The notes under the pieces: model-generated | Told to the model about the DNA's origin: nothing | Seen by the model: only the letters and a program-made list of their open reading frames with translations | Database searches by the model: none | Assembly: GCA_019454865.1 (NCBI GenBank) | Contig: JACFNJ010000043.1 | Span: forward strand, 1-14,170 | Origin: Bacteroidia bacterium | GTDB lineage: Bacteria > Bacteroidota > Bacteroidia > UKL13-3 | Length of the DNA stretch: 14,170 nt | Direction: 5' to 3' | Program-made: the position numbers and the translations under genes | In this document: positions 1-8,641 of the stretch, in pieces | Layout: every line of letters starts with the position of its first letter | Numbering within the stretch: position 1 is the stretch's first letter

Positions 1-3000
1 CTTTTAAACAAGAAGTTGTTTACCTTAGTTAATTCCGGTTGTTCGCCATCATTAAAATAAAGTTCTAGCGAGTGTTTGCCATCCAAATTATAAGTACTAA
101 GTGAACGCTTAAATTGTATCATTTCATTTGCAGCCAATGCCGGATATACAGTTTTAATTTCGTGCTTTACTATTCGGTTTGCGTCAAGTACTTTAACGTA
201 CACCGGAACACTGTCTAATGTTTCTTTTGAGATATTTCGGAATGAAACGGAAAACTTCAAACTATCACCTTGTTCCAATACCGGATTATAAAAGCTGTAA
301 CCATCATTAACCGATATGGTACCTTCGGCTACAGGTTGGTATGTTACCATCCAATAATTAAGTTGATTTGGTGTGCGATAGGTTGTATCAAACAATGTAT
401 ATTTTAATTTTAAGTAAGGAAATTTTGTTGCGTCAATTATTGATAAATCTTGGTTAAACGAAACATTGCTAAAAAACATGGTATCTGTATTGTTCGGTCT
501 AACACCATATACAGTTACTTTATCCCAGTCGTTTCCATCATTTTCGGTAGGTTGCATATAATACTTTATGTTGTGCCATTTCTTGGCAGGCCCTATTAAG
601 TTAGCTGTTGCATCTGCGGTAAACCACTTGCCATAAAGTACTGTAGTAACTTGTGCATTTGTATCTATTGTATGTGTAGTAAGTGTATCTTCTGCTATTG
701 AGCCAACGGCAGCACCTACTTGCCCTACCATTGCAAATGCCGCATCAGGGTTATTTAAATTTGCAATTTTTATTGAGCCCAACTTAGCAAATGTAGCTCG
801 TGTTTGTGCTGTCCATTGGGCATTTCCATTGTTGTATAAACTCCAAATTGCCATATAGGTTCCTGCATCAACCGAATCAACAAAACGCTGAAAATCCAAC
901 TGCCCTTGTGGTGTATTAGGAAATCCATAATAGTATAATTTTCTTAATGCCGGATTAGCATTATTGTTAATTACATTTGCGCAATTCATTGGATACCGCG
1001 GGTTGATGTACATTTTTAGGGTTCGCTTATCTAACAATATTGCAAAAAAACCATTGCTTATGCATTGGGTTGAAAATGGATTTTGATTTTCGCCTTCGTA
1101 ATAAAAACCTCTTGCACCATGCGTTTGACGATTAGCACGAACATCTGCCACCATTGAGTTTTCACTAAAATCAATCTTTTTATTTAGGGTATCTACTACC
1201 AAAAGATTAGCAGAGGCTAAATCAATTTTTCGTTCAAATGCTTTTTGCATCCAGCCTTGTTCATGATTTTTGATGTAACAGAAAACCCCTTCTACCCATC
1301 TGCCACCTTGTTGTTCGGGGATATTAAGTTTGGCTCGCCAATAAAAAGTAGTTGAATCGGCTATATTTTCCGGTACAAATGGGTAAGTTAAAATTGCTCC
1401 GCTTGATAAAATTCCGGTATTGATTTTATACAATGAATTATATGTTGGCGTAGTATCTATCTCTAAAATAAATTCATTGGTTGTGCTTAAAATATTATTG
1501 TTTTGAACAGTTAGCTTTATCGTGTCATTTCCTTCTATTGCATCTTTTTGCGGAAATAATATTGATGTACCATTTCCTGGAATTATTATGGAAACTTGAG
1601 TGGTATTGTTTGATTTTGTTATTTCTGAAATTTCATCCTCAGAATCTATCTTTATTTCAAAGGTGTTTGCGCCTAAAGCTAGTTCTCCCTGCATTTCTAT
1701 TTTTAATGAAAAAGTGTCTTGATAAAATATACCTTTACTACGAATGGCAGGATAGGTGATACTTTGATTGTTTGGAAACTTCCGGGTAACTTCAATAGAA
1801 AATGAATCGGTAGAGGTTTTGCCCAAATTAGATACAATAAATCCAAGTTCTAAAAATTCATCCTGTGAGGATAGATTACTGTTTTTAACAAAAACATCGT
1901 TTGTGCCTATTGCATAATCAGTAGCAGATGGGCTATACAAATGTACAGCCGGATCGCCTTGAAGTACCCATTGCAAATTATGCGATTTGGTAATAACTGA
2001 GCCATTGGATAAGCCGGAAGTAACATTTTTAATAATTTCCCCAATTGATTTTCCGTAGGCTGACTGTGTGTAGTTAATATAAAAGCTGTTAATTATTGGT
2101 GGTAAAAATCCATCAAAAGTAAAGTTAGAATGAGCAAGCCATCCTATTGCACCTTTATTGGCGCTGCAGATGTAGTCTTTGGCATTAATGCCATCACCTG
2201 TTTCAATATCCACTTCAGTGGCATTTCCTACATTACAACCGCTAAAATAATAAAATGGATATTTGTTTTGATTATGCAATTCGCCTACTGTTAACGATGC
2301 ATGACCTAAAAATGAAAGCAAATTAATTCCTTTGTTTTGTTCGTTAATTAGTTTCTCTCGCAAGTCTGCTTGGGTTGGGGCATTAGTTGTTTTATTGTAT
2401 GATTTAACTTTTGCTCCAATGCTTTCACCTTTTATTCGTTCTGTGTTTACTGCTAATATGCTTTTAAAACTATTTTGTTGGTCAGCATTTGTACCGCCTG
2501 AAATATGCAATACATTTTTTCGCCAAAGTTGAATACTATCTACGTTTAACTCGTAAGAGATGAGTTTGTCTAAATAGTTTTGCAATTCCTGATTGGTAGA
2601 TGCCGGAATCCTTCCGGTTTCTAATTCGGCATAAAAACCATCGCCATTTATTCCTGATGAGTACAATGCATCTGTACCGGGTACACCAATTGCAGGTACT
2701 AAGTTTTTATTGTAGTTTATTTCAGGTGTAGGTGATGAAATGTTGTAAAATCTTGCTTTATCGTTTTGATACCCTCTGCCGGCCATAAGTAAATACTTGG
2801 GTAGTACAGTTGGTTGTGTATTAAGCAAGTGTTTTACTAGCTTTCTTACAGCAAGTGGGTGTTTATTTCCGTAAAAGTAATAATCGTAAATCTCGTCAGA
2901 ATAAATTTTTAAGGTTTTAAATTGCAACGAACGATAATCTTTGTAGTTACTTGCGGCAGGCTCTAACGAAGGATGAGAAACAATAATAAATTCATAATTC

Positions 3001-4250
3001 TCCTGAGGGTCAATTGTAGGGAATTTCACCAATTGGATTTTACCAACCGATGAAGCAGCAGTACTGTCAAATATCCATAAGGGGTGAATTTGATTATCAT
3101 TAGCAATACTAAAATCAGCATTGGATGATTGTAAATAGGCCTGAATTCTTTTTCTGGTTTTTAAATCATAAATTACAACATTGCTTGGATTACCATTCAC
3201 TTGCAAACTTAAATAGGACTCAGCGGCACCACGATGATGTAATACCGAAATGAAACTCGAGAGCTTAAGTTGATTAAATGTTCTTGGATATGCCAGCCGT
3301 GCATATGACAAGCAGGTAAAATCCGATGCAACATCCAAATCATTCACTACGCTAATTCTTAAATTTGTAGTACTTCCTAAGTTAGCATGTGAAATAGAGG
3401 GTGAGTAAGATAAAACCTGATAACCATAAAATTTCTGGTCGGTTAGATTGGTAAAATTGCTGCCATCATTACTTAAATCTACTTTAACGTGATGGTTAAA
3501 ACCCGATAAGGTTCTTGCATTGGATGCTCCAATTAATTTATAACTGAGTACCGGTGTTGGTCCTGAATTGTATAAATTGTTAGTTGCAAAATTAACCACA
3601 AGCGGATTATACCAACCTATGCGTGCGCTTGCCCATCCTTCTCCATCTTCATATTCGGAGCTGGTATATTTTTCAGAGGCATTCATCAAATCCGGCCCAT
3701 CCAAATACTCTAAAGTAGGAGCAGAAATAAGTGTGTCAATAAAGTATAATTCCGGTTGAAGTCCGGTAAAATCAGTCCGATAAAAATTGTTGTATCGAAG
3801 AGGTGTTTGAACGGAAGAATCAGGCAATACAGTTAAATAATAAACTGTGGTATCTGTAAACAGCCCATTGTATTTGTTTGGTTGCCAATTTGCATTTGCA
3901 TATAATTCCGCATCTATGGCACCATCGTTTTTATAACCCAAAAACTCAATAAAATCACCTGCATCCCATTTGTTGTCTTCTTCACCCTTTATATAAATTG
4001 GTACTTCTTTTCCCATACAAAACAATTGCATTTTTCGAGGATTAATCGAATTAATGTTTATGCCTGCTGTTTGCAGATTTGAAGCGGTAATTTTGTATGT
4101 AGCAGTTTTGCCTATTGAAAACTTATAATACGGTTGATAGGATTTTATCCATTCAAAGCCATACGATTGCGCAATGGATTGAACAGGAAAAAGCAAACAA
4201 AATAAAAAAAGAGTAAGTAACAGTTTATGTGTGTATTTTACTTTGCACAT
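1..4250 (-). CDS. Exported C25 (gingipain-type) cysteine peptidase, PorU-like, with ILEI/FAM3-like domain; 3' end outside window
   Basis: One uninterrupted minus-strand frame of 1416 codons runs from ATG at 4250 off the left edge; I checked it for stops. Residues 1-28 form a signal peptide (K-rich start, hydrophobic stretch, cleavage near SIAQ). The C25 peptidase domain spans about residues 415-775. It shows the LLMAGRG strand (near 487), a GDGFYAELETGRIPA segment, the catalytic His in LGHAS (H650), the catalytic Cys in SGCNVGNA (C672), and the family-ending QGDPAVHLY motif (GDPA 765-768). CARDB/Ig-like beta sequence follows, then an ILEI/FAM3-like domain (about 1036-1190) and further beta-rich sequence at the edge. 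C25 proteins in Bacteroidota are either T9SS sortases (PorU) or T9SS cargo. The length and post-peptidase modules resemble the long PorU2-type proteins more than classical PorU. A C-terminal sorting domain, if present, lies outside the window, so sortase versus secreted protease is unresolved. Confidence 0.88.
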   Translation of the reverse strand, partial: MCKVKYTHKLLLTLFLFCLLFPVQSIAQSYGFEWIKSYQPYYKFSIGKTATYKITASNLQTAGININSINPRKMQLFCMGKEVPIYIKGEEDNKWDAGDFIEFLGYKNDGAIDAELYANANWQPNKYNGLFTDTTVYYLTVLPDSSVQTPLRYNNFYRTDFTGLQPELYFIDTLISAPTLEYLDGPDLMNASEKYTSSEYEDGEGWASARIGWYNPLVVNFATNNLYNSGPTPVLSYKLIGASNARTLSGFNHHVKVDLSNDGSNFTNLTDQKFYGYQVLSYSPSISHANLGSTTNLRISVVNDLDVASDFTCLSYARLAYPRTFNQLKLSSFISVLHHRGAAESYLSLQVNGNPSNVVIYDLKTRKRIQAYLQSSNADFSIANDNQIHPLWIFDSTAASSVGKIQLVKFPTIDPQENYEFIIVSHPSLEPAASNYKDYRSLQFKTLKIYSDEIYDYYFYGNKHPLAVRKLVKHLLNTQPTVLPKYLLMAGRGYQNDKARFYNISSPTPEINYNKNLVPAIGVPGTDALYSSGINGDGFYAELETGRIPASTNQELQNYLDKLISYELNVDSIQLWRKNVLHISGGTNADQQNSFKSILAVNTERIKGESIGAKVKSYNKTTNAPTQADLREKLINEQNKGINLLSFLGHASLTVGELHNQNKYPFYYFSGCNVGNATEVDIETGDGINAKDYICSANKGAIGWLAHSNFTFDGFLPPIINSFYINYTQSAYGKSIGEIIKNVTSGLSNGSVITKSHNLQWVLQGDPAVHLYSPSATDYAIGTNDVFVKNSNLSSQDEFLELGFIVSNLGKTSTDSFSIEVTRKFPNNQSITYPAIRSKGIFYQDTFSLKIEMQGELALGANTFEIKIDSEDEISEITKSNNTTQVSIIIPGNGTSILFPQKDAIEGNDTIKLTVQNNNILSTTNEFILEIDTTPTYNSLYKINTGILSSGAILTYPFVPENIADSTTFYWRAKLNIPEQQGGRWVEGVFCYIKNHEQGWMQKAFERKIDLASANLLVVDTLNKKIDFSENSMVADVRANRQTHGARGFYYEGENQNPFSTQCISNGFFAILLDKRTLKMYINPRYPMNCANVINNNANPALRKLYYYGFPNTPQGQLDFQRFVDSVDAGTYMAIWSLYNNGNAQWTAQTRATFAKLGSIKIANLNNPDAAFAMVGQVGAAVGSIAEDTLTTHTIDTNAQVTTVLYGKWFTADATANLIGPAKKWHNIKYYMQPTENDGNDWDKVTVYGVRPNNTDTMFFSNVSFNQDLSIIDATKFPYLKLKYTLFDTTYRTPNQLNYWMVTYQPVAEGTISVNDGYSFYNPVLEQGDSLKFSVSFRNISKETLDSVPVYVKVLDANRIVKHEIKTVYPALAANEMIQFKRSLSTYNLDGKHSLELYFNDGEQPELTKVNNFLFK

Positions 4251-4405
4251 GTTTTGGTAACGCTTTAATGGCTGTATTATTTCGGCTAAAATACTATTTT
4301 TATTGAATTATGAATCATTACAATTAAATATTCTTTACAACAAATTGAGGAAATAAAATTTAAGAAAATTGTGCTACATTTTTAGCTAAATTTGCTTTTT
4401 AATAC
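4251..4405. other. Divergent intergenic region between the C25 peptidase gene and queE
   Basis: This A/T-rich 155-bp spacer must hold promoters for both outward genes. I searched it for a preQ1 riboswitch, which would be meaningful in front of a queuosine gene, and saw neither the conserved core nor a stable hairpin. No Shine-Dalgarno sequence precedes either start, as is common in Bacteroidota. Confidence 0.5.
4387..4394 (+). promoter_or_regulatory. Candidate Bacteroidota -7 element (TAAATTTG) for queE
   Basis: TAAATTTG matches the Bacteroidota -7 consensus TAnnTTTG exactly and ends 11 bases before the queE ATG, which would give a very short leader. The upstream element is weak: the nearest TTG (4369-4371) is only 15 bases away, closer than usual. 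This rests on sequence match alone. Confidence 0.3.
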
Positions 4406-5029
4406 ATGCAAGAAAACAAGCTAAATTTATCATCTAAGTTGCCCGTGATGGAACACTTTTACACCATTCAAGGGGAAGGTTATTATCAAGGAAATGCAGC
4501 ATATTTTATTCGTTTGGGTGGGTGTGATGTTGGTTGTGTTTGGTGTGATGTTAAAGAAAGCTGGGATGCATCTATACATCCTTTATACGAGATAAGTGAA
4601 ATTGTAAAATGGGTAAAACAAGCGAATGCCCAAATAGCTGTAATTACCGGTGGCGAACCATTAATGCACTCACTTACTGCGCTTACAGCCGAATTGCAAA
4701 AAAATGGAGTTAAAACAAATATTGAAACATCGGCTTCATCGCCATTATCGGGCACTTGGGATTGGATATGTGTTTCACCCAAAAAATTTAAAGCACCTTT
4801 ACCGGAAGTTTTATTAAGTGCTAACGAGTTAAAGGTTGTAATTTATAATGCTTCTGATTTTAAGTGGGCAGAAGCTCATGCAAGCAAAGTAAACAATTCC
4901 TGTAAGTTATATTTACAGCCTGAGTGGAGCAAATCCGATAAAATGTTACCACTTATAATTGATTATGTAAAACAAAATCCAAAGTGGAAAATAAGCCTGC
5001 AAGTACATAAGTTTATGCAGATACCGTAG
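4406..5029 (+). CDS. queE: 7-carboxy-7-deazaguanine synthase QueE (radical SAM)
   Basis: QueE converts 6-carboxytetrahydropterin to 7-carboxy-7-deazaguanine, the ring-contraction step of queuosine/preQ0 synthesis, using S-adenosylmethionine and a 4Fe-4S cluster. The protein has 207 residues, normal for the compact bacterial enzyme. The start HFYTIQGEGYYQG is typical of QueE. The radical-SAM cluster motif is C40-x3-C44-x2-C47 (GGCDVGCVWC), followed by WCDVKESW. The SAM-binding ITGGEPL motif is at 80-86, and VSPKKF and the C-terminal SLQVHKFMQIP segment are also family hallmarks. I chose the first ATG (4406); M15 is an alternative but sits just before the conserved block. It is followed by a 132-bp gap, so co-transcription with the next gene is not evident. 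Other queuosine genes are not in the window. Confidence 0.93.
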   Translation: MQENKLNLSSKLPVMEHFYTIQGEGYYQGNAAYFIRLGGCDVGCVWCDVKESWDASIHPLYEISEIVKWVKQANAQIAVITGGEPLMHSLTALTAELQKNGVKTNIETSASSPLSGTWDWICVSPKKFKAPLPEVLLSANELKVVIYNASDFKWAEAHASKVNNSCKLYLQPEWSKSDKMLPLIIDYVKQNPKWKISLQVHKFMQIP

Positions 5030-5161
5030 GTACTTAATTATTTTATTGCTTGGTTTGGATTTGTAATTCCGTTTTCTGTCAATTATCGAAAACAAGTAAT
5101 AATTAAATTCATTTATTCGTTATAAATCCATTATACTTACACCACCAAAATTTACTTTTTA

Positions 5162-7063
5162 ATGAGAAAGCTGATATACTTCTTTGTACTTTTTTTATGT
5201 GCAGTAAATACACAAGCACAGCAAGAAATATTTACCGGAACAAAAAATAAAAAAGCATATAAACTGTTTGGTGAAGCAATGCAAGCATACACTATGCTTG
5301 AAACTCGCAAATCGGCACAATTGTTACACAATTGTATTCAAATGGATTCAAACTTTGTGGATGCCTATATGTTGTTGGCAGATATACGTGAACGAAATGA
5401 ATTATTTGATGAAGCATCAAAAATATACATAAAGGTAATTGAAATAAATCCCGATTTTCAGATACCATATTATAAGTTAGCCAAAGCACAACTTAGCAAT
5501 GGTGAATATGCAAATGCGTTGCATAATCTGAATCAGTATAAAGAAAAAAACGGCAATCAAATTGATGCAAACAAGGTTGAAAGAGCATTAATTACTGCAA
5601 AATTTGGTACCAATGCAGTTCAAAATCCGGTGCAGTATAACCCAATAAATATGGGAGCAGGCATTAATACACCTTTGGATGAATATTTTCCGGGAGTTAC
5701 TGCTGATGCAAAAACACTTATTTATACCCGATTAAAAAGCAACCGAACAGAAGATTTTTATATAAGTACACGGGATGAAAATAATAATTGGAAGCCAAGT
5801 AGAAATATGGGTCCACCAATAAATAGTGAGTTAAACGAAGGTACAATATCATTGAGTAGTGACGGGCAATATGTTTTTTTTACCGGTTGTAATTGGCCGG
5901 TAGGCGAAGGTAGTTGTGATATTTATTTCAGTGCATTGGACGGCTTGGATTGGAAAGAGCCCAGAAACCTGGGTTTTCCGGTAAATACACGCGCTTGGGA
6001 AAGTCAGCCTACCATATCTTTTGATGGTAAAACACTTTATTTTTCAAGTGCTCGTCCGGGTGGGATAGGAGGCATGGATATTTGGATGAGTACATACAAC
6101 AAAGGACGTTGGAGTGCGCCTCAAAATTTAGGAACAGAAATAAATACACCCGGTAATGAAGAATCTCCTTTTATAGCAAAAGATGATGCCACGTTATATT
6201 TTACCAGCGATTATCATCCGGGTATGGGCGGTGTAGATATATTTTATACGCGCAAACAACCCGATGGCAGATGGGGAACACCTGTAAATATTGGTTATCC
6301 AATAAATACCAATAAAGATGAACGCTGCTTAGCAATTGGTGCAAATGGTATAGATGCATACATTGCAGCAGAACGAAATGATGGATTTGGTGGATTGGAT
6401 TTATACGAGTTTCAACTTCATGAAGCCGCACGACCATTAAAAACAGGCTATGTAAAAGGTATTGTGTATGATGCAAAATCATTAAAAAAATTACGTGCAC
6501 GAATTGAATTAATTGATTTAGCAACCGGAAAAACGATAATTGAATCTGTAAGTAATAAAGTAACCGGAGAGTTTTTGTTTTGCTTGCAAGGAAATAAAGA
6601 GTATGCACTTAATGTAAGCGCTGATGGTTATTTGTTTTACTCGCAAAATTTTTCATTAAAAAACCAAAGCGCTGTAGAGCCGCTTAATCTGGATGTGCCA
6701 TTGCAACCAATTATTGTTGGTGAAAAGGTGGTATTAAATAATGTGTTTTTTGAAGTAGATAAGTTTGATTTAAAAAATGAATCAAAAATAGAATTAGATA
6801 AGTTGGTAGCATTTATGAAAACCAATGCAACAATTTCAATAGAACTTAGTGGGCATACCGATAACACAGGCATCAAACAAAAAAATATAGAGCTAAGCCA
6901 AAATAGAGCGAAGGCTGTATATACATACTTAATTAATAACGGGATAGCAGCAAGCAGGCTTAGTTATAAAGGCTATGGCGATACACAGCCCGTGGCAGAT
7001 AATAAAACCGAAAGCGGACGTAAGTTGAACCGCAGAACAGAGTTTAAAGTAATTAAATTGTGA
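5162..7063 (+). CDS. OmpA-family protein with TPR, five-bladed PD40 propeller and carboxypeptidase-regulatory-like domain; PorE-like
   Basis: The 633-residue exported protein is expected in the periplasm, anchored to peptidoglycan. Domains in order: signal peptide (1 to about 20, cleavage near NTQA/QQ); TPR-like helices (about 32-130); five PD40/WD40-like repeats (about 165-420) opening with DEYFPG, NEGTIS, WESQPTIS, NEESPF and DERCLA; a carboxypeptidase-regulatory-like beta domain (about 428-500); and a C-terminal OmpA domain (about 524-633). The OmpA domain has the diaminopimelate-binding signature, SGHTDNTG with D567 and NRRTEF with R624/R625. This order matches the T9SS protein PorE (PG1058) of Porphyromonas gingivalis. 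Unlike PorE, reported as a lipoprotein, there is no good lipobox: C13 is preceded by LFL. Many Bacteroidota carry paralogues of this architecture, so the PorE assignment is inference. The gene ends in TGA, evidence that TGA is a true stop here. Confidence 0.88.
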   Translation: MRKLIYFFVLFLCAVNTQAQQEIFTGTKNKKAYKLFGEAMQAYTMLETRKSAQLLHNCIQMDSNFVDAYMLLADIRERNELFDEASKIYIKVIEINPDFQIPYYKLAKAQLSNGEYANALHNLNQYKEKNGNQIDANKVERALITAKFGTNAVQNPVQYNPINMGAGINTPLDEYFPGVTADAKTLIYTRLKSNRTEDFYISTRDENNNWKPSRNMGPPINSELNEGTISLSSDGQYVFFTGCNWPVGEGSCDIYFSALDGLDWKEPRNLGFPVNTRAWESQPTISFDGKTLYFSSARPGGIGGMDIWMSTYNKGRWSAPQNLGTEINTPGNEESPFIAKDDATLYFTSDYHPGMGGVDIFYTRKQPDGRWGTPVNIGYPINTNKDERCLAIGANGIDAYIAAERNDGFGGLDLYEFQLHEAARPLKTGYVKGIVYDAKSLKKLRARIELIDLATGKTIIESVSNKVTGEFLFCLQGNKEYALNVSADGYLFYSQNFSLKNQSAVEPLNLDVPLQPIIVGEKVVLNNVFFEVDKFDLKNESKIELDKLVAFMKTNATISIELSGHTDNTGIKQKNIELSQNRAKAVYTYLINNGIAASRLSYKGYGDTQPVADNKTESGRKLNRRTEFKVIKL

Positions 7064-7156
7064 TGTAATATTTTGGATAGGTCAATCCTTGAAAACATAA
7101 AATTTAACTTTAAATCTCAAATTTCAATTATTGGCTTTTGCATTTAATATTGCATC

Positions 7157-7822
7157 ATGTTATTTCCTTCACCTAATTCGTATATCAATATTCATTCGCA
7201 CAGGAAACCTGCTTTGCCTAATGAGTTTGTAATACGAAATGCGTATTTATCGAATTCAATCAGTCGGATTGTACAATTACCTTATGCCATTTCAGTAGGT
7301 TTGCATCCTTGGCATATTAAGCAACAAACACCAAAAGAATTATCCGAATTATTGCTTGAATATGCAACATTACGCAATGTTTTAGCTATTGGTGAAATAG
7401 GTATAGATAAAGCAATAGAAACTCCTGTTGCAATACAGCTAAAATTATTTGAAGTGCAATATCAGGTAGCTCGTGCATTACAAAAACCTGTATTGTTACA
7501 CACCGTAAAGGCATACAATGAAATGATTCCTTTTCTTAAGAAAACCAAAGTTCCGTTTATATTTCATGGTTTTTCAGGTAATGTGCAACAAGCAAAAGAG
7601 CTAATTAAACATGGTGCAATTTTATCGTTTGGCAAAAACCTGTGGAGTGATAAATCAAAGGAAGTATTGTTGATACTGCCTAAACATTCCTTTTTTTTAG
7701 AAACTGACAATGCAGCAATAACCATTGATAAAATATATGCACAAGCCGCATCCATATTGCAAGTGGAAACAGATGAAATTAAATCCGACCTATTTAATAC
7801 ATTTGCTCAATTGTTTAGATAA
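7157..7822 (+). CDS. TatD-family metal-dependent hydrolase
   Basis: This is a TIM-barrel metallohydrolase of the TatD family, whose members act as DNases or exonucleases or on unknown substrates. All metal ligands are visible: H13 and H15 (NIHSH, where most members have D-x-H-x-H), E80 in AIGEIGID, H115 in VLLHTVKAY, H137 in FIFHGFSGN and D184 in FLETDNA. The VGLHPWH motif is also present. At 221 residues it is the short type, usual in Bacteroidota, against about 260 for Escherichia coli TatD. The ATG at 7157 sits just before the conserved beta strand, so there is little room for another start. Its stop is only 3 bases before the tcdA start, implying one transcript. The true substrate cannot be read from sequence. 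Confidence 0.9.
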   Translation: MLFPSPNSYINIHSHRKPALPNEFVIRNAYLSNSISRIVQLPYAISVGLHPWHIKQQTPKELSELLLEYATLRNVLAIGEIGIDKAIETPVAIQLKLFEVQYQVARALQKPVLLHTVKAYNEMIPFLKKTKVPFIFHGFSGNVQQAKELIKHGAILSFGKNLWSDKSKEVLLILPKHSFFLETDNAAITIDKIYAQAASILQVETDEIKSDLFNTFAQLFR

Positions 7823-7825
7823 TAC

Positions 7826-8560
7826 ATGAAAAAAGAGATACAACCGTGGATGGGCAGAACCCGCTTGTTATTGGGTGATGATTTATTACAAAAATTAATA
7901 AATTCAAATGTATTAATTTTTGGATTAGGCTGAGTAGTATGAATAGCTGCAGAAATGATTGAACGTGCAGGTATCGTGAAAATTACAAATGTAGATGCCG
8001 ATACGGTTGATCCTACCAATAGAAACAGACAATTGCCTGCACTATGTAGCACTGAAGGAAAGTTAAAAACCGAAGTATTGGCAAGTAGGCTTTTAGATAT
8101 TAATCCTGAATTGGAATTAACAGTAATATCCGAGTACTTTCGTGATGAATTTACACATCAAGTATTGGATAATGGCAAGTTTGATTATGCATTAGATTGT
8201 ATCGATACATTAAGCCCTAAGGTGTTTTTTATTAAAGCTTGTTTGGATAGAAAAATTCCGATAGTAAGTAGCATGGGTGCCGGTAATAAAGTTGATCCTA
8301 CTCAAATAAAAGTTGCTGATATTTCTGCAAGTTATAATTGCAGGCTTGCTAAATATACCCGCAAATATTTGCACAAATTTGGGATTAGGAAAGGCGTAAA
8401 AGTTGTATTTAGTCCGGAGGAAGCGCAAGATTTTATGGGAGTAACCATTGTAGGAAGTCGAAATAAAAAATCCTCGCCCGGAACTATTAGTTATATCCCT
8501 ACTGTTTTTGGGTGTACTGTTGCAAGTGTTGCTATTCGCGATTTATATAACAGAAAGTAA
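7826..8560 (+). pseudogene. tcdA: tcdA-type tRNA threonylcarbamoyladenosine dehydratase (ThiF/E1-like), interrupted by two in-frame TGA codons
   Basis: TcdA uses ATP to cyclise t6A37 of tRNA to ct6A. The frame starts at ATG 7826, 3 bases after tatD, and would give 244 residues, the normal family length. N-terminal PWMGRTRLLLG and the strand VLIFGLG (residues 29-35) are typical. The nucleotide-binding loop then reads TGA(36)-V-V-TGA(39)-I-A-A-E-M where relatives have GGVGxxAAEM. Everything after it looks intact: DADTVDPTNRNRQLPAL, the DCIDTLSPKV segment, SSMGAGNKVDPT, VADIS, NCRLAKYTRK, RKGVKVVFSPE, and SSPGTISYIPTVFGC near the end. An internal ATG at 7955 would give 201 residues but lose the first strand and the whole glycine loop, so it should not bind ATP. 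Decay has not spread, so this is either a very recent pseudogene or a sequence error. The family call is secure; functional status is open. Confidence 0.85.
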
Positions 8561-8641
8561 ATACCGAATAATTACAAATCAATAAAAAATACTGTGGCAT
8601 TTAATTGCTAAAACCCCTTATTTGCAGAAAAATTTTTTACT

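Noticed and set aside
1481..3759. Plus-strand open frames at 1481-1759, 2332-2532 and 3568-3759
   Set aside because: They lie opposite the uninterrupted C25 peptidase frame and have no recognisable protein features.
4251..4405. preQ1 riboswitch in front of queE
   Set aside because: No conserved aptamer core or suitable hairpin is visible, and the likely leader is only a few bases long.
7931..7942. Genome-wide reading of TGA as tryptophan
   Set aside because: It would place Trp in the glycine loop. TGG is used for Trp throughout, no other gene has internal TGA, and the OmpA-family gene ends properly with TGA.
7955..8560. A complete 201-residue ThiF-family gene starting at 7955
   Set aside because: The same frame continues upstream to ATG 7826 with recognisable TcdA N-terminal sequence, interrupted only by the two TGA codons. 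The shorter version lacks the nucleotide-binding loop.
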